Assembly (NCBI GenBank): GCA_038526275.1
Contig: JBCBGY010000003.1
Span: 1-64,000 of the forward strand
DNA length: 64,000 bases
Source of the DNA: 188UL27-1 sp038526275
GTDB lineage: Bacteria; Pseudomonadota; Alphaproteobacteria; Rhodobacterales; Rhodobacteraceae
Direction of reading: 5' to 3'
This document shows positions 52,302-60,733 of the stretch, piece after piece; positions within the stretch are counted from its first letter, which is position 1; every line of letters begins with the position of its first letter. The notes beneath the pieces were generated by a model, which did not search any database, was not told where the DNA came from, and saw nothing but the letters and a program-made list of their open reading frames with translations. The translations under genes and the position numbers were made by a program.

Positions 52302-53218
52302 ACCCGCTCCATTGGGCGGCCCGCGCGGGCCCTTGGGTTTTGGTTGCGGGCCTTGTGGTGGGTTTGGGGTCGCCAACCGCTGCAGCCGCCATGCGCCCCT
52401 GGATTCCCCATCTGGTGGTCGTGCTTCTGTTTCTGGCCGCGCTTCGGCTGGAACCAACCGCATTGGCCACCGCGCGACAGGGATGGGGCAGGGCTGTTTC
52501 GACCGTACTTGTCTTGCAATGCGCACTACCGCTTGGCGTGCTTGCGATTGGATGGCTTGCCGGCCTGATCGGGTCTGACGGGCTGTTAGCCTTGGTGGTC
52601 ATGCTGTCTGCCTCTGCCATATCCAGCAGCCCGAACATGTGTCTGATGTTGGGCCGACCGCCAGAGCCTGCGATCCGCTTGCTGATCCTGGGCACGGTCC
52701 TTTTGCCCATAACGGTTGTCCCTGTTTTTCTGGCATTGCCTCGATTGGGCGGGGTCGGACCGGTGTTAACGGCGGCCGCGATTCTGGCGGCGACCATTCT
52801 GGCGGCGACCGCTGCGGCGCAGGGGATCCGGCGTTTCGTCTGGCGAGACATCTCGGCCAGCCAAAGGGCCAGTTTGGACGGTCTTTCCGCCATTATGCTG
52901 GCGATTTTTGTGGTGGGTCTGATGCAAGCGGCTGCCGATGTTTTGGCTGCCGCGCCCTTGCGGATGCTCGGCTGGTTGGGCCTGGCGCTTGCCGCGAATT
53001 TCGGGCTGCAATTGTGCACCTGGGCAGTGGTCGGACGGCATTGGCCCCCAGACCAGGCGATTGCGACCAGCCTTGCTGCGGGGAACCGGAATATGGCCTT
53101 GTTCCTTGTGTCTCTGCCAGCGGACGTCCTGGAGCCGATCCTCATCTTTATCGGATGCTATCAGATCCCGATGTATATCACGCCGCTTGTGATGCGGCGG
53201 CTCTGGTCGGCCAGTTAG
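52298..53218 (+). CDS. BASS-type (bile acid:Na+ symporter-like) membrane transporter
   Basis: The product of 306 residues has about nine to ten hydrophobic helices. SASAISSSPNMCLMLG (about 107) and AAGNRNMALFLVSLP (about 265) resemble the two re-entrant substrate regions of sodium/bile-acid symporters, which also include arsenite and pantoate carriers. It starts with GTG overlapping the dctM stop, so it belongs to the TRAP operon, and both may serve the same solute pathway. A 15-bp tandem duplication sits in one membrane helix (52781-52810). Confidence 0.72.
   Translation: MNPLHWAARAGPWVLVAGLVVGLGSPTAAAAMRPWIPHLVVVLLFLAALRLEPTALATARQGWGRAVSTVLVLQCALPLGVLAIGWLAGLIGSDGLLALVVMLSASAISSSPNMCLMLGRPPEPAIRLLILGTVLLPITVVPVFLALPRLGGVGPVLTAAAILAATILAATAAAQGIRRFVWRDISASQRASLDGLSAIMLAIFVVGLMQAAADVLAAAPLRMLGWLGLALAANFGLQLCTWAVVGRHWPPDQAIATSLAAGNRNMALFLVSLPADVLEPILIFIGCYQIPMYITPLVMRRLWSAS
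52781..52810 (+). repeat. Tandem 15-bp duplication inside the BASS-type gene
   Basis: ATTCTGGCGGCGACC occurs twice in a row with no mismatch. It keeps the reading frame and encodes ILAAT twice within a membrane helix, so it lengthens the helix by five residues. Confidence 0.8.
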
Positions 53219-53321
53219 GCGACTTCCGACCGGAAGAAAAAGGACCCCGCCCCGGGCTTCTATTGTCAAGCCGGTGGGAAATTCGTATTGCCCGCTGACC
53301 TTTCGCAGCGGAGAGCCGGGC

Positions 53322-53933
53322 GTGACAATCACACTGTACCAGAACGACTTGCCCGATGGACTGGATCTTGGTCCGGCAGTTGCCATCGATTGCGAGACGA
53401 TGGGGTTGAACCCGCATCGCGACCGTCTGTGCCTGATCCAGATGTCGGGCGGGGACGGGAATGCTCATCTGGTCCAAGTGGCACAGGGGCAGACGGAAGC
53501 GCCGAACCTGGCGGCGATGCTGGAAAACCCGGATGTGTTGAAGCTGTTCCATTTCGGGCGGTTCGACATTGCGGCCATGTTCCATGCTTTTGGAGCCCTG
53601 GCCGCTCCGGTCTATTGCACCAAGATCGCCTCGAAACTGGTGCGGACCTACACAGATCGGCATGGGTTGAAGAACCTGTTGCAGGAACTGTTGGACGTCG
53701 ACATCTCCAAACAGCAGCAGTCCAGCGATTGGGGCGCGCCCGTCTTGAGCGACGCACAGAAGGAATATGCGGCGTCCGATGTTTTTTACCTGCACCAGCT
53801 ACGCACCGTATTGAACGAGCGGCTGGAGCGGGAAGGGCGGATGGAAATGGCGCAAGCCTGTTTCGATTTCCTGCCGATGCGGGCCAAGTTGGATCTTGCA
53901 GGCTGGCCCGAGATCGACATTTTCAGTCACTAG
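53322..53933 (+). CDS. rnd: Ribonuclease D-like 3'-5' exonuclease
   Basis: The protein of 203 residues is a DEDDy exonuclease domain alone. Exo I is AIDCETMGL (about 23-31), exo II is LFHFGRFDIAAMF (about 75-87) and exo III is EYAASDVFYLHQL (about 148-160). It lacks the HRDC domains of E. coli RNase D, as is usual for the short alphaproteobacterial form. The start is GTG 53322 with GGAGAG upstream. It opens the conserved rnd-kdsD-lptC-lptA-lptB cluster, with kdsD starting eight bases after its stop. Confidence 0.87.
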   Translation: MTITLYQNDLPDGLDLGPAVAIDCETMGLNPHRDRLCLIQMSGGDGNAHLVQVAQGQTEAPNLAAMLENPDVLKLFHFGRFDIAAMFHAFGALAAPVYCTKIASKLVRTYTDRHGLKNLLQELLDVDISKQQQSSDWGAPVLSDAQKEYAASDVFYLHQLRTVLNERLEREGRMEMAQACFDFLPMRAKLDLAGWPEIDIFSH

Positions 53934-53941
53934 GAGGGCGC

Positions 53942-54910
53942 GTGGCGTCTGAGAACATTCTCTCCACGGCCCGCGCCACGATTGGTTGTGAGGCAGACGC
54001 CCTGCGTATGCTCCAAGACCATCTGGATGACAGTTTTGTTGCCGCGATTGAGCTGATCCTGGCCGCCAAGGGCCGGGTCATCGTGTCTGGCATGGGCAAA
54101 TCCGGTCATATTGCGCGCAAGATCGCGGCCACCTTTGCATCGACCGGGACACCGGCGCATTTCGTGCATCCCGCCGAGGCCGCACATGGCGATCTGGGGA
54201 TGCTGGCCACCGGTGATGTGGTGCTGCTTTTGTCGAAATCTGGCGAAACGCCGGAGCTGCAGGCGATGATCACTTATACCCGGCGGTTCAGTATTCCGTT
54301 GATCGCGGTGGCAGACAATCCGGGCAGCGCGCTGATGCGGGCGGCAGATGTGTCGATCACGTTGCCGCAGGTTCCAGAAGCCTGTGGAACCGGCATTGTC
54401 CCGACCAGCTCCACCACAATGTGCCTCGCGCTGGGCGACGCCCTGGCCGTCACGTTGATGACCCATCGTCAGTTTACCCCTGAGAATTTCCGCGAATTTC
54501 ACCCGGGCGGCAAACTGGGGGCGCAATTGTCACGGGTCGGGGACCTGATGCATACCGGTGATGAGCTTCCTCTCGCCAGCCCGGGCACTTCGATGGGCGA
54601 TGCCTTGCTAATCATGAGCGAAAAAAGCTTCGGGGTGGTTGGCGTTGTGGATAAAGCCCTTATCCTATTGGGAGTAATCACAGACGGCGACTTACGCCGC
54701 AATATGTCGGGCTTACTCAACATGACGGTGGACGAGGTTATGACCACGGCGCCAAAGACGATCGATCCCAACGCGTTGGCCGAAGCGGCTGTGGCGTTGA
54801 TGACCCGGACGCCGCCGCGCGTCACCAGCCTGTTCGTAACGGAACCGGAGGACCATAAGGTCGTGGGACTGCTGCACATACATGACTGCCTGCGGGTCGG
54901 GCTGGCCTGA
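53942..54910 (+). CDS. kdsD: Arabinose-5-phosphate isomerase (KdsD/KpsF)
   Basis: This enzyme of 322 residues turns ribulose 5-phosphate into arabinose 5-phosphate, the first step to the Kdo of LPS. A SIS domain (about 30-185) has the GMGKSGHIARKIAATFASTGTPAHFVHPAEAAHGDLG core, and two CBS repeats (about 205-320) follow. The start is GTG 53942 after a consensus AGGAGGG. It is directly followed by lptC, so Kdo synthesis is linked with LPS export. KdsC (the Kdo8P phosphatase) is not next to it here. Confidence 0.94.
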   Translation: MASENILSTARATIGCEADALRMLQDHLDDSFVAAIELILAAKGRVIVSGMGKSGHIARKIAATFASTGTPAHFVHPAEAAHGDLGMLATGDVVLLLSKSGETPELQAMITYTRRFSIPLIAVADNPGSALMRAADVSITLPQVPEACGTGIVPTSSTTMCLALGDALAVTLMTHRQFTPENFREFHPGGKLGAQLSRVGDLMHTGDELPLASPGTSMGDALLIMSEKSFGVVGVVDKALILLGVITDGDLRRNMSGLLNMTVDEVMTTAPKTIDPNALAEAAVALMTRTPPRVTSLFVTEPEDHKVVGLLHIHDCLRVGLA

Positions 54911-54913
54911 AGC

Positions 54914-55516
54914 ATGTCGATGTATGACAACACATATTCGCGTTTCGTGGCCTGGGTGAAGATCCTTCTTCCACTCGCGGCCCTGTTTTTGTTGTCGTCC
55001 ATCTTTCTGTTGGCACGTGGGTCGGACTCCTCCAGACAATTGCCATTCATTGATACCGATGTGTCCAGCTTGGCGCGCGAACAAAGTATCAGCGCTCCGA
55101 ATTATGCGGGCGTAACAGCGGACGGTTCGGCCATATCCATCTCTGCCACGCAGGCGAGCCCGGATCTGAGTAATCGCGACATCGTCCGCGCAACCGACAT
55201 GCGGATGGTGCTGGAAGGCCGGGATGAAAGCCTGGTGCGATTGTCATCTCGGTATGGAACGATCGATACCGGCCAGGCGTTCGCGGAACTGCGCGACGGC
55301 GTTCTTGTGACCACGTCCACCGGGTATCGGATCACAACGGATGTCATGAAGACGCGATTGGACAAGACCGACGTTATTGCCGAAAGTACCGTTCGCGCAA
55401 CGGGTCCGGCTGGCGCGTTGACGGCTGGGGCGATGCATCTGACACAAAGCCCTGACAACCCAGATGCCCATGTGCTGGTTTTCATGAATGGCGTAGAGCT
55501 TATATACCAGCCATAA
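54914..55516 (+). CDS. lptC: LPS export protein LptC
   Basis: The product of 200 residues has one N-terminal membrane anchor (about 12-34) and a periplasmic beta-jellyroll of the LptC type. It receives LPS from LptB2FG and passes it to LptA. The gene lies three bases after kdsD and 19 bases before lptA. The start is ATG 54914, with an in-frame ATG two codons later also possible. Sequence similarity is modest, as is normal for LptC, so the call rests partly on position. Confidence 0.85.
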   Translation: MSMYDNTYSRFVAWVKILLPLAALFLLSSIFLLARGSDSSRQLPFIDTDVSSLAREQSISAPNYAGVTADGSAISISATQASPDLSNRDIVRATDMRMVLEGRDESLVRLSSRYGTIDTGQAFAELRDGVLVTTSTGYRITTDVMKTRLDKTDVIAESTVRATGPAGALTAGAMHLTQSPDNPDAHVLVFMNGVELIYQP

Positions 55517-55535
55517 CGGTGAGGGAGTTTGCTTT

Positions 55536-56036
55536 ATGTCGTGCCGTCATTTGATCATTGCTACCCTGTTGAGTCTCGCCCCCGTCATGGTGACGGCGCA
55601 AGGCGCGCAAGTGGCGTTCGGGGGGCTGCAGCACGATAGCTCGTTGCCCATCGAAATGGCTGCGGAAAGCCTTTCGATCGACCAGGAAAATGGCGCGGCT
55701 GTTTTTACTGGCAACGTTCGAATCGGCCAGGGAGACATGCGTCTGTCCGCCAATGTCGTAGATGTGAATTATAGCAACGGCGATGCCGGTAGCGGCCAAA
55801 TTGAACGCCTGCACGCCAAAGGCGATGTAATTTTCGTCAGCGGGGAGGAAGTCGCGGAAGCTCAGGAGGCCATTTATACCATTGGTGACGGCAAACTGAC
55901 TATGACCGGCGACGTGGTTCTGACCCAAGGCCGAAACGCGATGTCCGGCGGACGCCTGGATATCAACTTGGACGACGGGACCGGAGTTATGACCGGGAAT
56001 GTAAGCGTGATTTTTCAGTCTGGCAGCAACGAATGA
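55536..56036 (+). CDS. lptA: LPS transport periplasmic protein LptA
   Basis: This periplasmic bridge protein of 166 residues has a signal peptide (MSCRHLIIATLLSLAPVMVTAQG). The OstA/LptA repeats are visible: PIEMAAESLSIDQENGAAVFTGNVRIGQGDMRLSA near residues 36-70 and DVVLTQGRNAMSGGRLDINLDDGTGVM near 120-150. It forms head-to-tail filaments that carry LPS to LptDE. Its stop overlaps the lptB start at 56033-56036. Confidence 0.92.
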   Translation: MSCRHLIIATLLSLAPVMVTAQGAQVAFGGLQHDSSLPIEMAAESLSIDQENGAAVFTGNVRIGQGDMRLSANVVDVNYSNGDAGSGQIERLHAKGDVIFVSGEEVAEAQEAIYTIGDGKLTMTGDVVLTQGRNAMSGGRLDINLDDGTGVMTGNVSVIFQSGSNE

Positions 56037-56794
56037 AGAAGCGTCCCCAACTTTCCGTTGAGGAGGGGCAAGGCGGCCTGCGCGTCGTGCAGATGGGCAA
56101 AAGCTATCGCAAGCGCCCGGTTATTCGCGATGTGAGCCTCCATCTCAGCAAGGGAGAGGTTGTCGCGCTGCTCGGGCCGAACGGTTCCGGCAAGACGACG
56201 TGCTTTTATTCAATTGCCGGGCTTGTGACGCCCGAAAGCGGGCGGGTGGAAATCGATGGGCGGGATGTAACGGTCTTGCCCATGTACCGGCGGGCGAAAT
56301 TGGGCATTGGATATCTGCCGCAGGAGACATCCATTTTTCGCGGCCTGACGGTTGAAGACAATATTCGCGCGATTCTGGAAATTGCCGAAAAAGACCGCGT
56401 GCGCCGTCGCGAAAAACTCGAAGCGCTTCTGTCGGAGTTTCACATCGAACATCTTCGCCGCGCAGCAGCGGTATCGCTATCTGGTGGTGAGCGACGCAGG
56501 GTTGAGATCGCGCGCTGCCTCGCGGCAAGCCCGAAATATCTGCTGCTCGATGAGCCATTTGCCGGGGTGGATCCGATCTCGGTTGGCGACATTCGGTCGC
56601 TGGTAACGGATCTGCGGGAACGGGGGATCGGCGTGCTGATCACCGACCACAATGTTCGGGAAACGCTGGAAATTGTGGATCGCGCCTACATCCTGAATGA
56701 TGGCCGGATTATGATGAGCGGGTCCGCCGAAGAGGTCGTGCGAGACGAAAATGTTCGGCGGGTTTATCTGGGTCAGAACTTCCGAATTGGCTGA
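56033..56794 (+). CDS. lptB: LPS export ABC ATPase LptB
   Basis: This cytoplasmic ATPase of 253 residues powers LPS extraction with LptF and LptG. Walker A is LGPNGSGKTT (about 44), the Q-loop lies in GYLPQETSIFRGL, the signature is LSGGERRRVEIAR and Walker B is YLLLDEPFAGVDPIS. The switch histidine is in ITDHNVRETL. These last forms are the LptB-specific ones. The gene is coupled to lptA by ATGA. The rpoN gene, which follows lptB in many proteobacteria, is absent here. Confidence 0.95.
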   Translation: MKKRPQLSVEEGQGGLRVVQMGKSYRKRPVIRDVSLHLSKGEVVALLGPNGSGKTTCFYSIAGLVTPESGRVEIDGRDVTVLPMYRRAKLGIGYLPQETSIFRGLTVEDNIRAILEIAEKDRVRRREKLEALLSEFHIEHLRRAAAVSLSGGERRRVEIARCLAASPKYLLLDEPFAGVDPISVGDIRSLVTDLRERGIGVLITDHNVRETLEIVDRAYILNDGRIMMSGSAEEVVRDENVRRVYLGQNFRIG

Positions 56795-56882
56795 TTGGAT
56801 CGCTGCTCTGCGGCATAGATCCTCATGATCCGCTCGTCCCGTAAGCTTGAATTAAATGCGCGGTATTTTCGATATTCTAGAG

Positions 56883-56912
56883 TTGACAGGCTCTGATATC
56901 AGTCTCCTAATA
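56883..56912 (+). promoter_or_regulatory. Probable promoter of the hpf-ptsN genes
   Basis: A perfect -35 TTGACA (56883-56888) is followed after 18 bases by CTAATA (56907-56912). Transcription would start near 56920 and leave a leader of about 155 bases before hpf. The spacer contains the palindrome CTGATATCAG (56893-56902), which could be an operator. Confidence 0.55.
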
Positions 56913-57074
56913 AGCATATGCTAGCACGGATCTCTCTAGTGTTGTTGCGCTTATCCCGGCTCGGGAGCGCACCGCTAGAACACCGCAAACGATCGTGTAT
57001 CCCCTTATGGTGTAACAAATTTTTGTCTGAATTTAGTCAGATTCAGCGCCCATAACAACAATTCAGGAGGAGCG

Positions 57075-57650
57075 ATGCGCTACCAAATAACTGGACAGCA
57101 GATCGACGTTGGTGAGGCTCTGCAAGGGCACGTGAAATCGGAACTCAATGACTTGATGGAAAAATATGCAGGGCGACCAACGGATGCGGCTGTCGTATTT
57201 TCCCGTAGCGCCCACGAATATGTTTGCGAGGCTACTGTCCACCTGTCGACCGGTCTGACGGCGCAAGCCAAAGCACACTCTATCGAGATCTACGCGGCAT
57301 TCGATGGCTGCCGCGAGAAGATGGAAAAACAATTGCGGCGTTACAAACGTCGCCTAAAAGATCATCATCGCGACCGAAAAGAGCCAGTTGAATTACATTC
57401 CGGAGCTTCGTATATCCTCGCAACAGACCAGGCGAGCGAAACGGACGAGCCAGAAAGCCTGCAGCCCATAATCATTGCCGAGATGGAGACGAAGATTCCG
57501 GCCTTGTCGGTCGGAGAAGCCGTGATGCAGATGGAATTGGCGGGGTCGCGCCTGCTGGTTTTTCGGCATGAAGGGCATAATGGCGTGAATGTTGTGTACC
57601 GCCGTGAAGACGGCAACATTGGGTGGATTGACCCAAGACCGGATAGCTGA
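57075..57650 (+). CDS. hpf: Long-form ribosome hibernation promoting factor
   Basis: This factor of 191 residues has an N-terminal S30AE domain (about 1-100) that binds the decoding centre and a C-terminal S30AE_C domain (about 130-188, LSVGEAVMQMELAGSRLLVFRHEG) that makes 100S ribosome dimers. The basic linker (KRRLKDHHRDRKEP) is typical. AGGAGGA precedes the ATG. It is expected to act in stationary phase, and the leader described above may regulate it. It lies 39 bases before ptsN. Confidence 0.93.
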   Translation: MRYQITGQQIDVGEALQGHVKSELNDLMEKYAGRPTDAAVVFSRSAHEYVCEATVHLSTGLTAQAKAHSIEIYAAFDGCREKMEKQLRRYKRRLKDHHRDRKEPVELHSGASYILATDQASETDEPESLQPIIIAEMETKIPALSVGEAVMQMELAGSRLLVFRHEGHNGVNVVYRREDGNIGWIDPRPDS

Positions 57651-57689
57651 ACTGCTCCAGCATAGGAGCGGAAAGGACAAAGGCACAGA

Positions 57690-58154
57690 ATGGACATTGC
57701 GTCGATCATCAAACCGGACGCTGTTAAACTGATTTCGGCTGCCAGCAGCAAGAAACGGCTGTTTCAAGAATTGGCTGAAATCGGCAGCAACGTGTATGGT
57801 GTCTGCCCCAAGAACACCCTGGCTGCTTTGCAGGAACGGGAGACGCTGGGGCCGACCGGTGTGGGCAACGGCATCGCCTTGCCCCATGCCCGGGTGAATG
57901 ATCTGACTGAAGTGGCCGGGGCATTCATGCGGCTGGAAAAGCCCTTGGACTTCGATGCCGTAGATCGCCAGCCCATCGATCTGGTATTTGCCCTTTTTGC
58001 ACCCGAACAGTCAGGTGTTGATCATCTGAAGGCATTGGCTGTTGTGTCTCGCACAATGCGGGATCCGGCTGTTTGCACCAAGCTGCGTGCCAATACGAGC
58101 CCTGCAATCCTGCATGCCATTCTGACGGAAACCCCTTCGATCAAGGCAGCTTGA
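57690..58154 (+). CDS. ptsN: PTS IIA-like nitrogen-regulatory protein PtsN
   Basis: This EIIA-Ntr protein of 154 residues accepts phosphate on His66 in GVGNGIALPHARV from the PtsP/PtsO chain. It coordinates carbon, nitrogen and potassium control rather than sugar import. The conserved LFAPEQSGVDHLKALA block (about 108-123) is intact. AAAGGAC precedes the ATG. It ends the cluster and converges on the regulator gene with a gap of seven bases. Confidence 0.94.
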   Translation: MDIASIIKPDAVKLISAASSKKRLFQELAEIGSNVYGVCPKNTLAALQERETLGPTGVGNGIALPHARVNDLTEVAGAFMRLEKPLDFDAVDRQPIDLVFALFAPEQSGVDHLKALAVVSRTMRDPAVCTKLRANTSPAILHAILTETPSIKAA

Positions 58155-58161
58155 CCAAGGG

Positions 58162-58932
58162 CTAGTGACGTTCGGTGGCGCGAGTCAGGCGCTGCCGGGC
58201 GATCATCTCATTGCGATCCGCCTTGATCTGATCCTTTAGGGCAACCTCCACGAAATCCAGATGATGCTCCACCGCGATCCGGGCAGCTTCTGCATCCCGG
58301 CATTGCAATGCTCCATTGATCGCCCTGTGTTGGTCTAGCAGGGCTTCGCGGGTCCGATTTTGCCGAAACATGACCTGGCGATTGTAGAACACGCCTTCTC
58401 GCAGCAGGTCGTGGATGGACCGCATGATATGCAACATCACCACATTGTGGCTGGCTTCGATAATCGACATGTGAAACTCGGCATCGAGCTGCGCTTCCAG
58501 GTCGGGTTTGCGTTTCTCATGCGCAGCTTCCATCTGATGCAGCAACGTGTCCACCAGCTTTAGGTCCGTCTCGCTGCCCAGACGCGCGGCCCGGGCCGCG
58601 GCCAGCCCCTCGATATCCCGCCGAAAATCCAGATAGTCGAAAACAGCGTCTTCATGAGTAGCAAAAAGCTTGATCAGGGCCGGAGAGAAAGCCGAGCCCA
58701 AAACATCGGCCACATAAACGCCGGAGCCGACTTTGCTTGTGAGCAACCCGACCTCCTGAAGATGGGCAAGCGCCTCGCGCAAGGAGGGTCGTGAAACGCC
58801 AAGCCGCTCCGACAATTCCCGCTCCGCCGGCAAACGCTCACCCGGCCGTAAGAGGCCCTGCAAGATCAAGGCCTCAATCTGCCGGACGACGGCTTCGCTG
58901 AGTTTTTCGGATGAGATCTTTTGAAATGGCAT
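58162..58932 (-). CDS. GntR-family transcriptional regulator, FadR/FCD subfamily
   Basis: The protein of 256 residues has an N-terminal winged helix (about 10-75, LRPGERLPAERELSERLGVSRPSLREALAHLQEVGLL) and a C-terminal helical FCD ligand domain (about 90-240). The FCD metal site (Asp/His residues such as EFHMSIIEASHN and HRAINGALQ...HH) is present, so it probably binds a carboxylate. PdhR, LldR and FadR-type roles are possible. No obvious target operon is adjacent; it is transcribed from a promoter between it and the OmpA-type gene. Confidence 0.88.
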   Translation of the reverse strand: MPFQKISSEKLSEAVVRQIEALILQGLLRPGERLPAERELSERLGVSRPSLREALAHLQEVGLLTSKVGSGVYVADVLGSAFSPALIKLFATHEDAVFDYLDFRRDIEGLAAARAARLGSETDLKLVDTLLHQMEAAHEKRKPDLEAQLDAEFHMSIIEASHNVVMLHIMRSIHDLLREGVFYNRQVMFRQNRTREALLDQHRAINGALQCRDAEAARIAVEHHLDFVEVALKDQIKADRNEMIARQRLTRATERH

Positions 58933-58999
58933 CGGTGCGCCCGCGCGAATTGGTCACAATATTTGACCACCCCGCGCGGATCGTTTCAAGCGTTCCGGA

Positions 59000-59659
59000 T
59001 CAGCTGTTCGGGCGGATCACAATTTCGACCCTGCGGTTTTGCGCCTGGCCTTCCGGCGTCAGATTTGACGCGATCGGTTGATCTTCGCCCCGGCCAAAGG
59101 CCCGGAGTCGGGCGGAACTGACCCCGCCGCTGACAAGGATTGATGCGACCGACTGGGCCCGGCGTGCAGAGAGCTGCTGGTTATAGCTCGCGTCGCCCGT
59201 ATTGTCGGTGTGGCCTATAATGTCGACGGTTGTGTTGGGATAGTCGTTCAGGCTCTGCGCGAGGACCAGAAGATCAGATCGCAGAACAGGCTGAACCTCT
59301 GCACTGTCCACGGCAAAGAGGATGTCCTGTGGCATCGTGACGATCAATTGCTCGCCGGTATTTACAATGCGCACGCCGTCGCCCTGCAGGTTCTGTTCCA
59401 ACTCGGCGGCTTGTTTATCCAACTGGTTGCCGATCGCAGCGCCAACGCCAGCGCCCAGCACGCCCCCGATGGCCGCGCCACGGCGGCGGGATTCGGCGTC
59501 ATCGCCCGCGATGATCCCTGTCACGGCGCCAATGGCCCCGCCCAAAAGCGCGCCGTCGCGGGTCCGGTTCTGGCCGTCGCCGACAGTGGAAGGATCGGTG
59601 CAGCCTGAAAGCACCAGGGCCCCGACAAGAGTGGCGGGTAACAGGAACAGTGAACGCAT
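59000..59659 (-). CDS. OmpA-family outer-membrane lipoprotein with glycine-zipper segment
   Basis: The product of 219 residues starts with a lipoprotein signal ending in LSGC. A glycine-zipper segment (GALLGGAIGAVTG... to GAGVGAAIGNQL, about 35-80) follows, then an OmpA peptidoglycan-binding domain (about 105-215, DIIGHTDNTGDASYNQQLSARRAQSVASIL). It anchors the outer membrane to the wall, in the style of YiaD or Pal-like proteins. ATG 59659 is chosen because the lipoprotein signal begins there; upstream codons are not signal-like. Confidence 0.88.
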   Translation of the reverse strand: MRSLFLLPATLVGALVLSGCTDPSTVGDGQNRTRDGALLGGAIGAVTGIIAGDDAESRRRGAAIGGVLGAGVGAAIGNQLDKQAAELEQNLQGDGVRIVNTGEQLIVTMPQDILFAVDSAEVQPVLRSDLLVLAQSLNDYPNTTVDIIGHTDNTGDASYNQQLSARRAQSVASILVSGGVSSARLRAFGRGEDQPIASNLTPEGQAQNRRVEIVIRPNS

Positions 59660-59773
59660 TTTACTTTTGCCTCGCTTATGTGCTCGATTGCGCGAAGCGT
59701 ACACCAAAAGGGCCTCTGCTATCCAATATCAGCGGCCAGATTTCCGGCAGGTTCCCGCCAAGTCATCTCTGAG

Positions 59774-60622
59774 CTAGACCGCTTCGGCCCGCGCGGCCTC
59801 GTAGGCCAGCATGGCGCGTTTGACCGGAAGACCCCAGTGATACCCGCCCAATCCGCCCGATTTTCGCATCGCGCGGTGGCAAGGGATCAGGTAGCTGACC
59901 GGATTGCGACCGACGGCAGTTCCTACGGCCCGCACGGCTTTGGGATGCCCGATTGCGGTGGCGATGTCGGAGTAGGTGGTGACCTGCCCGGTCGGGACCG
60001 AAAGCAGGGCTTCCCAGACCTTGATCTGAAATGGCGCCCCGATCATGTGCAGGCGGGCATCGCCTTGCATGGCGAAGATCGCGTCGACCCAGGGCTGCAG
60101 GAAAACCTTGTCTTCCACATAGTCGGCCTTGGGCCAGCGCGTTTGCATATCGACCAAGGCGGCGGCCTGCCCACATTCCGAGGCGAAGGCGAGCCCGCAG
60201 ATACCGTGATCTGTTCCCATGGCCAGTGCTTCGCCAAATGGGCTGTCAAACCAGCCGAAGCGAATTTTCAGCCCAGCGCCCCTCTGGGCGAAGGCGCCGG
60301 GGCTCATGGCCTCCCACCGCAGGAACAGATCGTGCAGCCGTCCACTGCCGGACAGCCCAACCTCATCGGCCGCTTCGAGCGTGGTGTAATGATCGCGCAG
60401 CAGAGCTTTGGCGTGGCCCAGGGTCAGGTACTGCTGATAGCGCTTAGGAGAGACACCGACCCATTGGCTGAACAAGCGTTGGAAATGCGCTGGGCTCATC
60501 TGCATTTCGGCGGCGAGCGATTCCAGCGAGATCTGCCCGCCTTCAGCGGCGTCAATGACCTCCAGGGCGCGACGCATGACGCCGTAATGATATTCGGTCT
60601 CGATATCCTGCATTTTTGTCAT
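59774..60622 (-). CDS. ada: AraC-type HTH plus methylated-DNA-cysteine methyltransferase
   Basis: The protein of 282 residues joins an AraC-type helix-turn-helix half (about 20-100) to an O6-methylguanine methyltransferase domain (about 115-275) with the alkyl acceptor in LIPCHRAMR (Cys248). It lacks the N-terminal zinc domain of E. coli Ada that takes methyl groups from phosphotriesters, so it is a shortened Ada. AAGGAG sits seven bases before ATG 60622. It is divergent from the nth gene. It repairs alkylated bases and may regulate its own expression. Confidence 0.88.
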   Translation of the reverse strand: MTKMQDIETEYHYGVMRRALEVIDAAEGGQISLESLAAEMQMSPAHFQRLFSQWVGVSPKRYQQYLTLGHAKALLRDHYTTLEAADEVGLSGSGRLHDLFLRWEAMSPGAFAQRGAGLKIRFGWFDSPFGEALAMGTDHGICGLAFASECGQAAALVDMQTRWPKADYVEDKVFLQPWVDAIFAMQGDARLHMIGAPFQIKVWEALLSVPTGQVTTYSDIATAIGHPKAVRAVGTAVGRNPVSYLIPCHRAMRKSGGLGGYHWGLPVKRAMLAYEAARAEAV

Positions 60623-60733
60623 TCTGCATCTCCTTCGCGCCAGATCCTAGCGGTTCTGTCGTGACCCGGGCGACCCGGTTCCTGCGCAAATCCGGGCTTG
60701 CCCGGCGGTGTCCAAGCCGCCATACCGCGCCAG

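Noticed and set aside
50925..52526. A long antisense frame over dctM
   Set aside because: The sense strand encodes a complete DctM with all family motifs; the antisense product is a low-complexity Arg/His/Gln-rich chain.
53288..53941. In-frame extension upstream of kdsD through the RNase D gene
   Set aside because: The GTG at 53942 has a consensus AGGAGGG site and gives the normal KdsD N terminus; the extension is only the shadow of the RNase D gene.
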